Source of the DNA: Styela clava
Lineage: Eukaryota; Chordata; Ascidiacea; Stolidobranchia; Styelidae
Direction: 5' to 3'
Length of the DNA stretch: 64,000 nucleotides
Assembly: GCF_964204865.1 (NCBI RefSeq)
Contig: NC_135262.1
Location: forward strand, 13,020,001-13,084,000
Shown piece by piece: positions 13,258 through 24,410 of this stretch. The notes beneath the pieces were generated by a model. That model saw nothing but the letters and a program-made list of their open reading frames with translations, searched no databases and was not told the origin of the DNA. The stretch's first letter is position 1. Each line of letters opens with the position of its first letter. A program made the position numbers and the translations under genes.

Positions 13258-14261
13258 ATTGTAAAAAATTCTGCATGAAGTCCCAAGTCTTCAATATTAA
13301 TTTTCCTTCTTTATTCATCATTTTTACAGTTAGCAAATATGACACCAATGCTGGAAGAAGTGTGTTTTCTCATTTTGAATTATGTTGAAAGTGTTGCCTG
13401 ATTCTGAATCTTGTTAATTCTTTCGTGCCCTTTCATTGTTATTATTTCGTTTTCTTGTAGGTAGCCGCCTACTTTTTGAAATCTATTTTAAGTTATGCTC
13501 GACTTCCAGTTTTCTCTGCATTTTGTTTGTATGTTGACTTTTTGTGTTGTTTTATGCCAGAGAATCAAAATAAAATGATGATGATGCTTGCTTACATTTT
13601 TCTGCTGTCTGACAAAGCACTGTCATTTTCATTAGCGGCACTTGAGGTAGTTTCAACTAAAGAGTCTGGGGGCAGATCTGGTTGGATCCCTGACAATCCT
13701 TTCTCACTTTCGTCAGATTCGCATGTCTCTGTATCAAATGAAGTATCTGGTGACAGATCCTGTTAAATTATGATCCAAAGTTAACACTATTTCATGGTGC
13801 TTTGGGCAACAAGAATCTGATATAGGGTCAGGGTATTCATCAGTTGGTCCATCGCCTCCATGAAAATGCATGATGGAACGCATTGCTTGTATGAAAATTT
13901 ATTTCATATAAAAATCAACATATTGAATATGTCATAGGTATCGAAAACTATTTATGTTGGCCTACCTTGGTACACACGTAAGTATTTCTGGTGATTTTTC
14001 CTAGGTTGAATCGACTGTGAGGCCTGTTGCATTCCTTTATCCACCTCATTGCTGTTGGTGGTCAATATGTGGCTTCGGAAAAGGCACAAATCTTACTCCA
14101 TTTGAACGGCAGGGGTACCGTACAGGTTGTCAGACCGACAAATACCATATGCGCACCGTTTAAACATAGTTAGGCAAGTCTACGAAAATAATTCACTAAT
14201 AGATTCTGTTTAATAAAAATGCAACATTGTATCGAAGGCGAATTCTTCCGTATTGACATAC
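13258..14261. other. Intergenic, no gene recognised
   Basis: A 96-codon frame at 13476-13766 (+) has no recognisable domain. The rest is AT-rich spacer. Confidence 0.3.
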
Positions 14262-14269
14262 GGTAGGCT

Positions 14270-16460
14270 CAGTGGCGCAACCAGCGGGGGGGTTACGGGG
14301 GTCGTATCCCCCCCGTTTGAAATTCGTTTTTTTTTATTATTGTTCTACGTTCAAACAACGTCGTTCTACGGTCATAACAATCCGGTGAAAACTACTTTTT
14401 TCCAGTGCTTTATCACCTCGACGTAATTTAACACCGCCCGACTTCAATCATACCTTTTTGCTGTTAGTTACGTGATAATCGCTATCCCCGCGTATATGTT
14501 TGTATTCCAAAATGAGATATGTTACCTCAAAAAAGTAGAAATCGCGCGCTGTCGATGCGAATTGAAAGTGACAATAGCATAATGCTATCTCTCTCTCTCT
14601 TGTGACGAATACTCTCGTGCTTCATCATCTTGACGCAATGTAACGCCGCCCGTCTTCATGTTATAATGATGCAGTAGAAACTCTGAAAATCTGGATACGA
14701 AAATTATTTTCGGAAAAATATTGCTTCGATTAACCTAAGATTTTCTACATATGGAAGGCCGAAAACGCCGTACACATCCTACCGCCCCCGTTCGTCCACG
14801 TTCTGATTTAAAAACATTTCACAATTATTTCATTTTTTATCGCAATCGAAAACAGCCATGTGTGGCACGGCAATAACTAACAGTCGTCGTGAAAGGTTTT
14901 CAATAAACTTCGACTTGAAGTGCTTATAAGACGTCGAGGACGTTTTTGGTTGAAATTTTTTTACATTTGTTATCGTATATTTCAATTTAGTCACGATATG
15001 TTGTGCGCCTCGGCAATAAACTCAAAAGCAAATCCTGCCCTAATTAATTGTTTTCATCCTCAGTTATAGCTTCTAAATATTATTTGGTTTTTATCGGAGA
15101 TTTTATCGTTATCCCGACGTCGTTGAATCATTCATTTTAAGTTGGAGGTATTGGTTTATAATCAAAAAATTATAACACATAACATGAAAAATTTAAATCA
15201 ACGCCGACTCAAAAAGTAAAACACGTTTTTCCATCTTTATTCTCCATTATTGGCAGACGGAAATTTGGGAATCGGGTTTAACTAATTTGATTATGATGAC
15301 GATGGTAAACAAAAGTACACAAACATACCATACCGTTCTTAGTTTTTAGTCGTTATTTCTCTGTCCTTTCTTCTTTCTATGAGCATATTAATTAAGACCA
15401 TAAAACATGTTTTATTTTTAAACTCTGCGCTGATTTGAATATTTCATGTCGGCTGTTATGTATTTTTGTTTGTAAATGAATACCACTAACTTAAACTGAA
15501 CGATGTTGTCATCAACGCCGGATGCCGACGAAATCCGCGATGGATATTAAATACTATTTAAGAGCTATTTTATACGCGCTAAATTACAAGAAATGAAAAA
15601 ATTTCCTGTTATGTTCGGTCACTATCGAAACTGAGGATGAAAACAACTAATTAAGACACAATTTGCCGAGGACGCCTAAACCATCTCGACTAAGTTAAAA
15701 TACACGATAAGAGAATATTTTCAATCAAAAACGTCCTCGAAGTCTTATAAGTTCTTCAAGTCGGCGTTTATCGAAATTCTTTCATGTCAGCTGTAATATA
15801 TTGCCGAACCACACATGGACGACGACGCTAGGATATGTGCGCCATATTCGGGATTATTATAAACACGAAAAACAGTATTTGAAGTTTGCGATATTTGAAT
15901 TTAAATTCGATTTGGACATCCCTGCATTAAATTAATCAGTTTTTAGTTGTGTTTCCAAAAATTAGTTGTAAATCAATTATTTTAATTGTCATCATGTCTT
16001 CCGGTGAGCTTCAGTTTAGTTTAGAAATTTTCTGGGGTTAGGGTCGGGAAAAGGTCCATTCGCAAGAAGTGCATTTTGTTTTTAGTCTTGACGAATTCAC
16101 CCAACGAGCAACGCGCGGCACGAGGAAAACACTGGAATTTATTCAAGCCGTGTTTCACTATCCACGAGGCGCAAAGTGAGGGAAACGTTGAAAATAATTA
16201 AAAGCTTTTTGTTAGCAATTCGCCGGAATGTAATGAACGGCGTTTTTTTACCCACGAGGTGTAAGACATAGCGAAGCACCGTTAATGAACGAGGGCAAGG
16301 TAAGCGAAAGGCTGGGATTTAATCGATGGCGTTTCCCTTTTAACCACGAGCAATTGTTTCAGCGGGGCGACACCTAGTGGCGTTGCGACTTACGTCGTGG
16401 TTGCACTGTGTAAATTCCGGTCGGACCCCCCCCGTTGAAAACGGCCTGGTTGCGCCACTG
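14270..16460. mobile_element. hAT-type element, 2.2 kb, with large internal palindrome
   Basis: The ends are CAGTGGCGCAACCAG (left) and its exact complement CTGGTTGCGCCACTG (right). They are flanked by identical 8-mers GGTAGGCT at 14262-14269 and 16461-16468. Next to each end is a C-rich run followed by CCCGTTTGAAA or CCCGTTGAAAA. The inside is a degenerate inverted repeat: 14860-15070 pairs with 15630-15820, for example TTTTCATCCTCAGTTA against CTGAGGATGAAAACAA. No long reading frame exists, so the element is non-autonomous. A worn relative lies at about 30660-32010. Confidence 0.88.
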
Positions 16461-16468
16461 GGTAGGCT

Positions 16469-17995
16469 ACCGGTACCCTTGATTGCATCAGTACCGGTAC
16501 CGGTATGACTGTCTACTATTTTTTGGTTCGGAATAGCAGTTGGTTGACCTGCACGGTACCTTAACTGTAAGGTGCCTGCAACGGGTACATCCTTTTAGTA
16601 TAGATTGCGTGAACGTGATTTGCAACAAGTAACATACAGTATTACAGCTTTCTAATTCTCGCATCCCTGTGAAGAAAACAAAAGGCGAAAAAGAGGGACA
16701 AAGATCTGCCTAAACCGCCAGCAACCTGCGCGGAACGCGTTCAACGTTGTCAGAGCGACTTTTCAGCGGAGAATGTTTGTTTACATCTGCTCGCTTGTGA
16801 TTGGTTGAGAATACGGATGTTTTGATGTCGGGGAAAGGTCCATAACGCAGACTCAACAACTTGGTTCTGCTGCCCCCTACAACGTGCTACCCGGAGCGGC
16901 CGCCTCTCTCGCCCCCTCTAGGCGCGTCACTGAGGTATGTAAAACTTCATATGAAGATTCACTAAAATACCAGACGTGTCCAAGAAAAATCTGACGTATG
17001 GCACTTTACAGCATATGAGCGTGTTTTTCCAAATTTTTTTAAATCTATATTGTGGTGTGAGCAAAAATTGCTGGAGATACTGATCCAAAAATTTCGCTTG
17101 CAACTTTTGCGATATAGCATCCGGTCGAGTTAGATATTATTCAAAAAAAGGGCTCTGACAAGATAGTTTAAGTTGCCTTTTGCGTTAATGTTTGCAGCAC
17201 GTAAATTTGCGAAACAATAAATTTCGTCCACTATGTCTCCCTAATGTTATTTTTTTCAGTTTGCTCAACAGTTATTTGGTGTTATTACTATGACATCCGG
17301 TCAAAAGTGGTTTTCACATGTCCTTTCTTTTCAGCGGCGGCTCTGTTCTCTGTCCAGGGTTAGATAGATAGATACTGTAGTTTATTTTGAAAACTCCGTA
17401 ACACACACAAATGAAATTGGAGAATTTTGGAGAGCAAGCAAAACCTTAAAAAGAATTCAAAACATGAGAAATATCATGTGCCTGCCCACCAGCACACACA
17501 AACCCAATTTAATGAGGCTTGGGCCAGAATTAGGACAGGAAAGCATCTACATACCGTATTTACCCAAGAAGAGAGGAAAATCGACAAGACGACTTGATCG
17601 TACCACAGTCCTTCGTCCGGTTATCAGTCAATTGGGTATCGTATGGGATTAGTTTGCCAGTTCAGCTGTATTGCATGGATAGGCTACGTAACCCATCCTA
17701 CGCTGCTACGGCATACGGTACGGCGGCGAGGAGTCTGACAATACTGTCGCACATAATTATTCCTTGACTGCTCTCATCTTATATTCTATCTTATCACATT
17801 CAAGTTGAGCTTGACTTTTTATGTTGGTGTCTCCATTTAATATATTCAAATGCTTCAATAACCTGACTGCCACTATTCTATTTTAATTACTGCATCAAGT
17901 TGCATATGGCAGTATGGTATCTAGTTTTACATTTATGTTACTATAATCAACATTGTTCAGTTTTACTGTTTTAAGACTAATTATATTGCAATATT
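16469..17995. other. Intergenic with scattered CCGGTA motifs
   Basis: No confident gene is visible. A 62-codon frame at 17464-17652 (+) has no family mark. GTACCGGTAC phrases cluster at 16480-16510. A splice-acceptor-like TTATTATTCAG near 18008 could end a 5' untranslated intron of the next gene. Confidence 0.35.
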
Positions 17996-18074
17996 TTGTT
18001 ATTATTCAGTTGTTGGTTCGAATTCATAGTTGCATTACTTGGATTTTTCTTATCTGGAAATAAATATCCACTAA

Positions 18075-18554
18075 TTGGAAAGAAATATGTTGCGATTAGG
18101 ATTTGCAAGATTTCTAAACAGAAGGTCAATCAACTGTGTTCAAGGTGGATTTATGCGAACATCAACTCAAACAGCAACTGAAATTTCAGAAAGCAGAAGC
18201 CCAGCAGACATTTTGGATGAAGATCAGACACCATCTGATATCACCTCTGAAATTATACATGAAGCACCATCAAACCGCTATCAGCGTGAATTCAAAATCA
18301 ATGGAGTAATCCAGGACTTGTCCTTTGAGGAAAAAAATAGGTCTATTGAATCTACTTGGTTTGTATTGCAACATTGGGACTCAGAGAGACAGAAGCAAAC
18401 ATTTATAGTGAGATCCAATTCTCCAGGCATGATTATTTTTCTTTATAATAAAAATGCTAATGGCCAGTTTGCAACAATCCGAGGCAATATAGCTACCAAC
18501 AAGAGAGGAGACATACGTCTTATACCTCGTCATATTAAACTACACGAAAGATGA
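18075..18554 (+). CDS. Predicted mitochondrial OB-fold (SSB-like) protein, upstream member of tandem pair
   Basis: The single frame of 159 codons opens MERNMLRLGF. The second Met (18087) is an equally good start and gives a cleaner arginine-rich mitochondrial presequence (MLRLGFARFLNRRS). Residues 66-158 show the beta-strand spacing of a single-strand DNA-binding OB fold: YQREFKINGVIQDL, an STWFVLQHWDS strand, QTFIV, then FATIRGNIATNKRGDIRLIP and a closing HIKLHE. This is a weak structural match. I infer relation to the downstream gene from shared layout (presequence, acidic linker, OB-like core, closing hydrophobic strand). The polyadenylation signal AATAAA lies near 18772. No binding residues can be assigned, and another OB-fold role, such as in mitoribosome or RNA handling, is possible. 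Confidence 0.6.
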   Translation: MERNMLRLGFARFLNRRSINCVQGGFMRTSTQTATEISESRSPADILDEDQTPSDITSEIIHEAPSNRYQREFKINGVIQDLSFEEKNRSIESTWFVLQHWDSERQKQTFIVRSNSPGMIIFLYNKNANGQFATIRGNIATNKRGDIRLIPRHIKLHER

Positions 18555-19093
18555 GCGTAGGATTATTTCAATTGATATCAAAAACTTGAAAATATTTTCT
18601 GAGGATAATTGGGAATGAACTTTCATTTACAAAATATGATTGTTGTTTATCCAAATACAAAATTTGAACTTGCCTAGCTGGATAATTACAAAATATTTAT
18701 TCAAGTTGGTTTAATTACTTTCATCTATAGATGTCGTGTGTTTCATTTTCTGCTTTGGTCATTCCGTTATAATAAAAATTGAATTTCACTACAAACACTC
18801 TAGTTCTGTATGAATATTACGATTGACATAGAAGATTGTCCTTCTATCAAATGATTGTTTCTGAATGCTAGTATATAGGTCAAGTAAAATGGTTTAGGCT
18901 CCTGTTGAACTCGTGCATGAGGTCCAGAATACTCAGTTCATTGAATTTAATGACTATATGTTTTCAATGACTAAATTTTCTGTTTGTAGTTTGAACCTTT
19001 ATGTATTTTGTGTTGTTGATGTAATGCTTTCAATTTACTTGAAAGGATCCATTAATTACCGGTATGCTGTTTTTACTTCAGAAACAATAAATT

Positions 19094-19618
19094 ATGTTCT
19101 GTGCCAGAAGGTTGTTATGTAAAACTCTCAGCACAAGTGCGATATGCTCTTCAAAAAGAATGTGTGGACGGGGGATCGGGGAATCAAAGATTTATTCAGG
19201 GATGTGTGACCAAGAGCCAGATACTTCAGAGAAGAATACTGATTATGATGTTCCGACAATTGACGGTCTTTTCACTGCTAATATAAAAATTGACAATAGT
19301 GAAGATTGTGATAGGTTTATTCCACATCAAGAGCACATCTATTTAAGGAATCGAATCGAGATTTCTGGACATGTTTCGGACGAATTTGAATATATTGAAA
19401 ATGATGATGGCCGCGCTATTTCAGTTCGTTTCAAATTGCTCCATGATTCGGATTCTGGTTTACAAGAATTTGATGTTTGTGTTTTCAATAATAAGCGTTT
19501 GGCTGCTTATGTTATTAACAACATATCAGCGGGATCCTTGATAGAAGTCCATGGGCGAGCAGCAGTAGAAAAAAAAGGAAAACTCTTTATTTTAGCTCTT
19601 CATGTTATATTACTTTAA
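19094..19618 (+). CDS. Predicted mitochondrial OB-fold (SSB-like) protein, downstream member of tandem pair
   Basis: A 174-residue frame begins MFCARRLLCKTLSTSAICSS, a typical mitochondrial presequence without acidic residues. An acidic linker follows. From about residue 83 there is an SSB-like OB core: RNRIEISGHVSDEF, SVRFKLLH, EFDVCVFNN, LAAYVINNISAGSLIEVHGR, KKGKLFILALHVILL. The phrase order (V-F, LA-YV, GS-I-V-G, KKG, closing I-L) follows metazoan mtSSB, but the sequence is far too divergent to call it SSBP1. It lies 540 bp after a shorter protein of the same design, so a local duplication is likely. The start is the first ATG, just after AACAATAAATT. No intron is needed. The most likely place of action is the mitochondrial matrix, on single-stranded nucleic acid. 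Confidence 0.68.
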   Translation: MFCARRLLCKTLSTSAICSSKRMCGRGIGESKIYSGMCDQEPDTSEKNTDYDVPTIDGLFTANIKIDNSEDCDRFIPHQEHIYLRNRIEISGHVSDEFEYIENDDGRAISVRFKLLHDSDSGLQEFDVCVFNNKRLAAYVINNISAGSLIEVHGRAAVEKKGKLFILALHVILL

Positions 19619-20544
19619 CAAAACATTCGTTATTATGTTACCGATCGCAACAAACTTAAAATTATTTTTCTGGTCATTGTTTTATTTATATGCAGGCTTG
19701 ATGATACAAAGGCCCCGAATCCTAACTTAAATGGGGAATAGTACTGATATGTGTTGGGAGCGCCCATTGTTGTGCTGAAGGTTAAAACTCAACCTCACCA
19801 TGCCAGTAGAAAGTGGTTATAACGCAGTTGGGATTGTTATATTTCTTATGTCATATTGTGCCCATTGGAATGTAAATTATTAAACTGTATAAATGTAAAG
19901 AGTGTTCTTACAGAACTGGGAGTGTTAATATTAAGGAGTATCTGTAAAGAGAGTCCCTTTTCAACAGCTTCTGGTCGAGTATACAGTTTTCCATTGTTGA
20001 AACAGACAGAAAAATATTTTTTGCATTAGTAATACTGCCCCAACTCAATGGTGGACAGCGTGTGCACCAGAGTAATATTCAAATATGATATACACAACCA
20101 AATCATTGGACATCTCACACAACACGAGTAAATAATAATGACTCTACAGTTCTCAAATTCACTGTTGACCTGCTTCACTCAAAATCAAGGATTTGTAACG
20201 TGACAAATTCAAAATAATACTCTATTCAGTATCCATGATATTCTCATCTCAGAATGTAACAATGATGGCAAAACAGACACACACGTATGGTTTCAGGGCC
20301 ATTTTACAACATGACTGGCCAGTTGTTAAATGGACCAATCCCCAGGACAATGAGTGATGGAAAGGTTTCTTATGCACTCCGAGCATGTACAAATAATATA
20401 GATTTTGATAGACCTTGTTATCATTTATGTTGTTTTTTATTATCAACGTTTTGTAATAAATTTCTAACTAGTTTTATTATTTTATATCGGTGTGTCTTAA
20501 GCACAGATCTAAACAATTTCTCATGAATGCCACACTTCACATTT
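19619..20544. other. Convergent intergenic region
   Basis: This is the spacer between the OB-fold pair (+) and MRPL35 (-), holding the 3' ends of both. I see no further gene. Confidence 0.5.
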
Positions 20545-21291
20545 TCAGTGAAAATAAGGATTCTTCAATATTGGCTTTTGTCTGTGTGATATTCCGTCCC
20601 TACGTTTGTTTGTATATTTTGCTTGTTTGTTCTGCTTAAGCGATTGCTGATATCTCTGCCAGTTATAGTCTCTTTTTTCGTCAGTTTTTCCAAAATTGAT
20701 TTCAGGTACGTTAAAAGGGTTATAATAAAATTTTGAGTGCAAATCGTACCCAGCGTATGGGTTACTCACAGTCCATCTTTGTTTTTTCCACTCATCTGTA
20801 ACCATTTTATCAAGTAATTTTGTATGTTTTTTGCTGCACAGTACATGTCGCCGCAACCGATATACTCTACCAGGACCTCCCTTTTTCATATACTTTTTCC
20901 ACAAGCGCGTCCTATGCCCCGCTCTTCTTCTAAGCCACAATCCATTTCCGAGTCGTTTAAATCTTGCAAGAACAGCTTGGCTTGATATTTTCCCACCTGT
21001 TTTTTCACTGCAAACTGTAATACTCCTCGATTGATGTTGGAATAATATGTTTTTTGAAACAGTCAATAATGTAAACTGAGTTGGTTTGTTACCGAAGTCT
21101 TTACATATAGTGGAAGATACATGTTGTGATTTGTATGGTTCTATCCAAGACGAAAATAGATTTGAGTACGCAGCACTACATTTTTGAGAAGTTGACAACA
21201 GTGAAGATATTTTGGATGTAGAAAATGACTCGTGAACACTCTTTCCAAAAATCATTTTGCTGGCATTTCTCTGCAATATTCGTAGCCACAT
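20545..21291 (-). CDS. MRPL35: Mitochondrial large ribosomal subunit protein bL35m
   Basis: The frame encodes 248 residues from the ATG at 21291. The frame stays open upstream, but a pyrimidine-rich TTTTGTTTTGTGTGTCTTAG lies between the first in-frame ATG (21366) and the chosen one, so the upstream part is probably an intron in the 5' untranslated region. Residues 1-90 form a presequence and linker. Residues 91-180 are the bL35 core: SRSITVCSEKTGGK, AVLARFKRLGNGLWLRRRAG, LWKKYMKK, a basic RLRRHVLC stretch and LLDKMVTDEWKKQRW. This order matches vertebrate MRPL35. The C-terminal 65 residues, rich in Tyr, Asn and Lys, extend beyond the human protein. It is a structural part of the 39S subunit. 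It converges with two other predicted mitochondrial proteins. Confidence 0.92.
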   Translation of the reverse strand: MWLRILQRNASKMIFGKSVHESFSTSKISSLLSTSQKCSAAYSNLFSSWIEPYKSQHVSSTICKDFGNKPTQFTLLTVSKNILFQHQSRSITVCSEKTGGKISSQAVLARFKRLGNGLWLRRRAGHRTRLWKKYMKKGGPGRVYRLRRHVLCSKKHTKLLDKMVTDEWKKQRWTVSNPYAGYDLHSKFYYNPFNVPEINFGKTDEKRDYNWQRYQQSLKQNKQAKYTNKRRDGISHRQKPILKNPYFH

Positions 21292-21870
21292 TTTTATCAA
21301 AATGTTGGGTAGTTTATCCAAATATCTAAGACACACAAAACAAAAAACGTATTGCAGTATTGACAAAAATGGTTATGTCACATAAGTACTTGCACTACAC
21401 TATGGGTCCTCTTTTATAAATCCTGATCATTTGGGAACGCTGTCATAAGATAGAATTGATGTCTGTACTGCATGTGGTAATTTATTTTGAACCTCACTAA
21501 CAGGCCTAGGAGGCTCACAAATAAATGACAATGTGTTCAAGGATCTACGGGCCGCAGTAAGGTATTACAAAGAGTAAGTATGTAACGCAACAAATTTCCC
21601 CATAACGTTTAGTATTAAAATAATAACAAAAAAGTAAGTTAAACAAAATCTTTTATCCATTCTTCGGCCCAGTTTCTTTATCAGGCGCAGCGACAGTGCC
21701 TATCTGTTGAAATCCCAACTCTAAGACTGAAACCTTGTCGCGGTGAGTTGGTAAACGTTATTCAAGTAGGTGGGTTGTCTAACTCGGCTGAGGGCTAACT
21801 CGCCATGGACCACTCGCCATGCGACGGCGGTTAACGGGTTAGCCTGCAACTGTGCGGAGGCTCTTCTTGT

Positions 21871-22099
21871 AATGGGAGATGGAAAGGTGGCTGTTTATAC
21901 TAACAACTTCAATAGTAAGGATAAATATATTAAATTAAATGTGTTTGGTTACAATACCTACGTAGCAAATGGTAAAAAAGTGACAAGAAAACGTACTTAT
22001 ATGTCGGAAGGTATACCGGTACCGTACGGTACTCGACGCGCAAAGGATGTCTCAACTTATCATTTTCATCTAAGCATGCTAAATATATCATCATATTGA
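21871..22099 (+). other. 74-codon reading frame in left MULE arm (copy 1)
   Basis: The frame starts MGDGKVAVYTNNFNSKDKYI and ends HFHLSMLNISSY before a stop. It reads outward-in from the left end, and the same peptide is encoded in the opposite arm with six or so replacements. I do not recognise a domain. It may be an old first coding exon of the transposase trapped in the arms, or simply open by chance. Confidence 0.4.
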
Positions 22100-22189
22100 T
22101 TGATTGTATGAGCACTGAATCAACAACAACGCTAAATATATCAAAAGTTCTATTTTGCTACCGGCAGTCTCATTTTATTCTAACAGCCG

Positions 22190-22580
22190 TTGATTGCGAG
22201 CAGAGAGGGATAGAGAAAGCTAACTCGCCATGTCTATTTTCTTTATAATTGACGATCGACATCGCGAGAGAGAGAGAGGGCTAACTCGCCATGTCTTTAT
22301 TCTTTATAATTGACGATCGACATCGCGAGTTCGAGAGAGAGGGCTAACTCGCCATGTCTTTATTCTTTATAATTGACGATCGACATCGCGGGTTCGAAAG
22401 AGAGAGAGGGCTAACTCGCCATGTCTTTATTCTTTATAATTGACGATCGGCATCGCGAGTTCGAGAGAGAGAGAGGGCTAACTCGCCATGTCTTTATTCT
22501 TTATAATTGACGATCGACATCGCGAGTTCGAGAGAGAGAGAGGGCTAACTCGCCATGTCTATTTTCTATATAATTGTCGA
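22190..22580. repeat. Minisatellite array, about 65-bp unit, left arm
   Basis: Six tandem copies each contain GGCTAACTCGCCATGTCT, then TTCTTTATAATTGACGATCG, then ACATCGCGAGTTCG and an AG-dinucleotide run of varying length. The unit starts with the element's own end motif GGCTAACTCGCCATG, so the array looks like multiplied terminal sequence. Confidence 0.9.
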
Positions 22581-22747
22581 TTGCCCTGATGCCGGATGAT
22601 ATTAGTGTTAAGTCAACTCACCACGACAAGGTTTCAGCCTTCGAGTCAGAATTTCTTTTTACCAGAAGAAACCCAAGCACAGATAGGCATCATAGCTGTA
22701 CATGAAAAAAAAACTGAGGAAGGGGAAAAATACTTACACTAGGTTAC

Positions 22748-23473
22748 TTACTCTTTACAAAAGGCCGGATCGTAGATTTTTGAACATCTTCGAAGGAGAG
22801 CCTCCGCAGATAATCCTCCCTCCTTGAAAACACTCCAAACTTCCTTCAGCTTGTCATTTGCCCCGCTGTATTTTGCGTCAGCCCTTCTTGGTATATTTTC
22901 CTCCATTACTTCTGCTACATCCAATTCCACCGCAATGCTGACCTCGTGAATCTTGGATATAAGGCTATAAAAAGGCATATTTGTACGTGCTATGCTATTG
23001 AAGTACCGATGCCACCCTTCCAAATGGTTGTTAGTCCTAACGTCGAATACTGACCAGTCTTTTGGTTTCCAAACTGAGTTCTTCAGCCATGTCCTGTCGA
23101 AATATTCGGCAAATCTATTCAACCCGTCGGTGGTCATTTTGCCTCGCAGAGATAGGAACAGCGACGGGATGAACATATCTGGAATATAACACAGGGCCAT
23201 GACTTGCTTCATTAAATCTCTCGTCCCGATGTCCCTGAAAAATGGAAATTACATATTCAACAAAACGTTAATGATATAAACACATGAATGCATATGAGCA
23301 CTAAATTACTTACTTGTTATACAAACTTGCTAATTTGTTCTGTCGCATGTTCTTCATGATGGCCTGAGTGAAATGGAATGCACATCCCTGCCTTCTCACA
23401 TCCGGCCATACCAGAGACAGTGCTTGCCATGTTGCTGCTTCAAAGTCCATGACAAATTTCTTCACACGAATAC
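22748..23473 (-). pseudogene. MULE transposase, C-terminal exons
   Basis: Two exons join in phase: 23473-23314 and 23234-22748, with GT-AG sites between. The first reads KKFVMDFEAATWQALSLVWP and then GCAFHFTQA, matching the MULE domain region with the conserved acidic residue and the C-x-FH-Q motif. The second has WSVFDVRTNNHLEGWHRYFN, the usual post-catalytic R-TNN-EG-H motif. The frame ends at 22748 with a stop overlapping a good donor (GTAAGT), so the original gene may have continued. The earlier DDE aspartates and the N-terminal FLYWCH or zinc-binding part are missing. The immediate upstream sequence is minisatellite. Confidence 0.82.
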
Positions 23474-23509
23474 CTGAAAAATTTAAATGCAGAAAGCCTT
23501 GAAAACATT

Positions 23510-24000
23510 TAGCCTTCTCTCTCTCTCGAACTCGCGATGTCGATCGTCAATTATAAAGAATAAAGACATGGCGAGTTAGCCCTCAGCTCTCTCTCTCGAA
23601 CTCGCGATGTCGATCGTCAATTATAAAGAATAAAGACATGGCGAGTTAGCCCTCTCTCTTTCTCGAACTCGCGTTGTCAATCGTCAATTATAAAGAATAA
23701 AGACATGGCGAGTTAGCCCTCTCTCTCTCTCGAACTCGCGATGCCGATCGTCAATTATAAAGAATAAAGACATGGCGAGTTAGCCCTCTCTCTCTCTCGA
23801 ACTCGCGATGTCGATTGTCAATTATAAAGAATAAAGACATGGCGAGTTAGCCCTCTCTCTATCTCTCTCTCGAACTCGCGATATCGATCGTCAATCATAA
23901 AGACATGGCGAGTCAGCCCTCTCCCTCTCTCGAACTCGCGATGTCGATCGTCAATTATAAAGAAAATAGACATGGCGAGTTAGCTCTCTCTCTCCCTCTC
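23510..24000. repeat. Minisatellite array, about 65-bp unit, right arm (inverted)
   Basis: Seven or so copies of the same unit as at 22190-22580 lie here in opposite orientation, with CT runs of different lengths and one truncated copy near 23890. The two arrays differ in copy number, so each has changed independently since the arms formed. Confidence 0.9.
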
Positions 24001-24103
24001 TGCTCGCAATCAACGACTGTTAGAATAAAATGAGACTGCCGGTAGCAAAATAGAACTTTTGATATATTTAGCGTTGTTGTTGATTCAGTGCTCATACAAT
24101 CAA

Positions 24104-24328
24104 TTAATATGATATATTAAGCATGCTTAGATGAAAATGATAAGTTGAGACATCCCTTGCGCGTCGAGTACCGTACGGTACCGGTATGCTTTCCGACATA
24201 TAAGCACGTTTTCTTGTCACTTTGTTACCATTTGCACAGTAGGTATTGTAACCAAACACATTTAATTTAATATATTTATCCTTACTATTGAAGTTGTTAG
24301 TATAAATAGCCACCTTTCCGTCTCCCAT
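24104..24328 (-). other. 74-codon reading frame in right MULE arm (copy 2)
   Basis: This is the inverted partner of the frame at 21871-22099 (start MGDGKVAIYTNNFNSKDKYI). The differences seen are mostly amino-acid changing, which argues against strong selection on the peptide. Confidence 0.4.
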
Positions 24329-24410
24329 TACAAGAAGGCTAACCCGTTAACCGCCGTCGCATGGCGAGTGGTCCATGGCGAGTTAGCCTCCATCCGTCTA
24401 ACTCTCGAGC

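Larger units (their letters stand above)
21786..24395. mobile_element. Mutator-like element (MULE) with minisatellite-bearing inverted arms
   Basis: A 9-bp direct repeat GTCTAACTC at 21777-21785 and 24396-24404 flanks the element, as expected for Mutator. The arms are inverted copies: 21786-22580 against 23510-24395. Both begin near GGCTAACTCGCCATGG and include a 74-codon frame and a CTACCGGCAGTCTCATTTTA block. They then enter a tandem array of about 65 bp per unit. The middle carries two transposase exons on the minus strand. The N-terminal transposase region and zinc finger are not seen, so this copy is probably an internally rearranged, non-autonomous derivative. Confidence 0.85.

Noticed and set aside
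22190-24000. CRISPR-like regular repeats
   Set aside because: The units are contiguous minisatellite copies without unique spacers, in a eukaryotic MULE.
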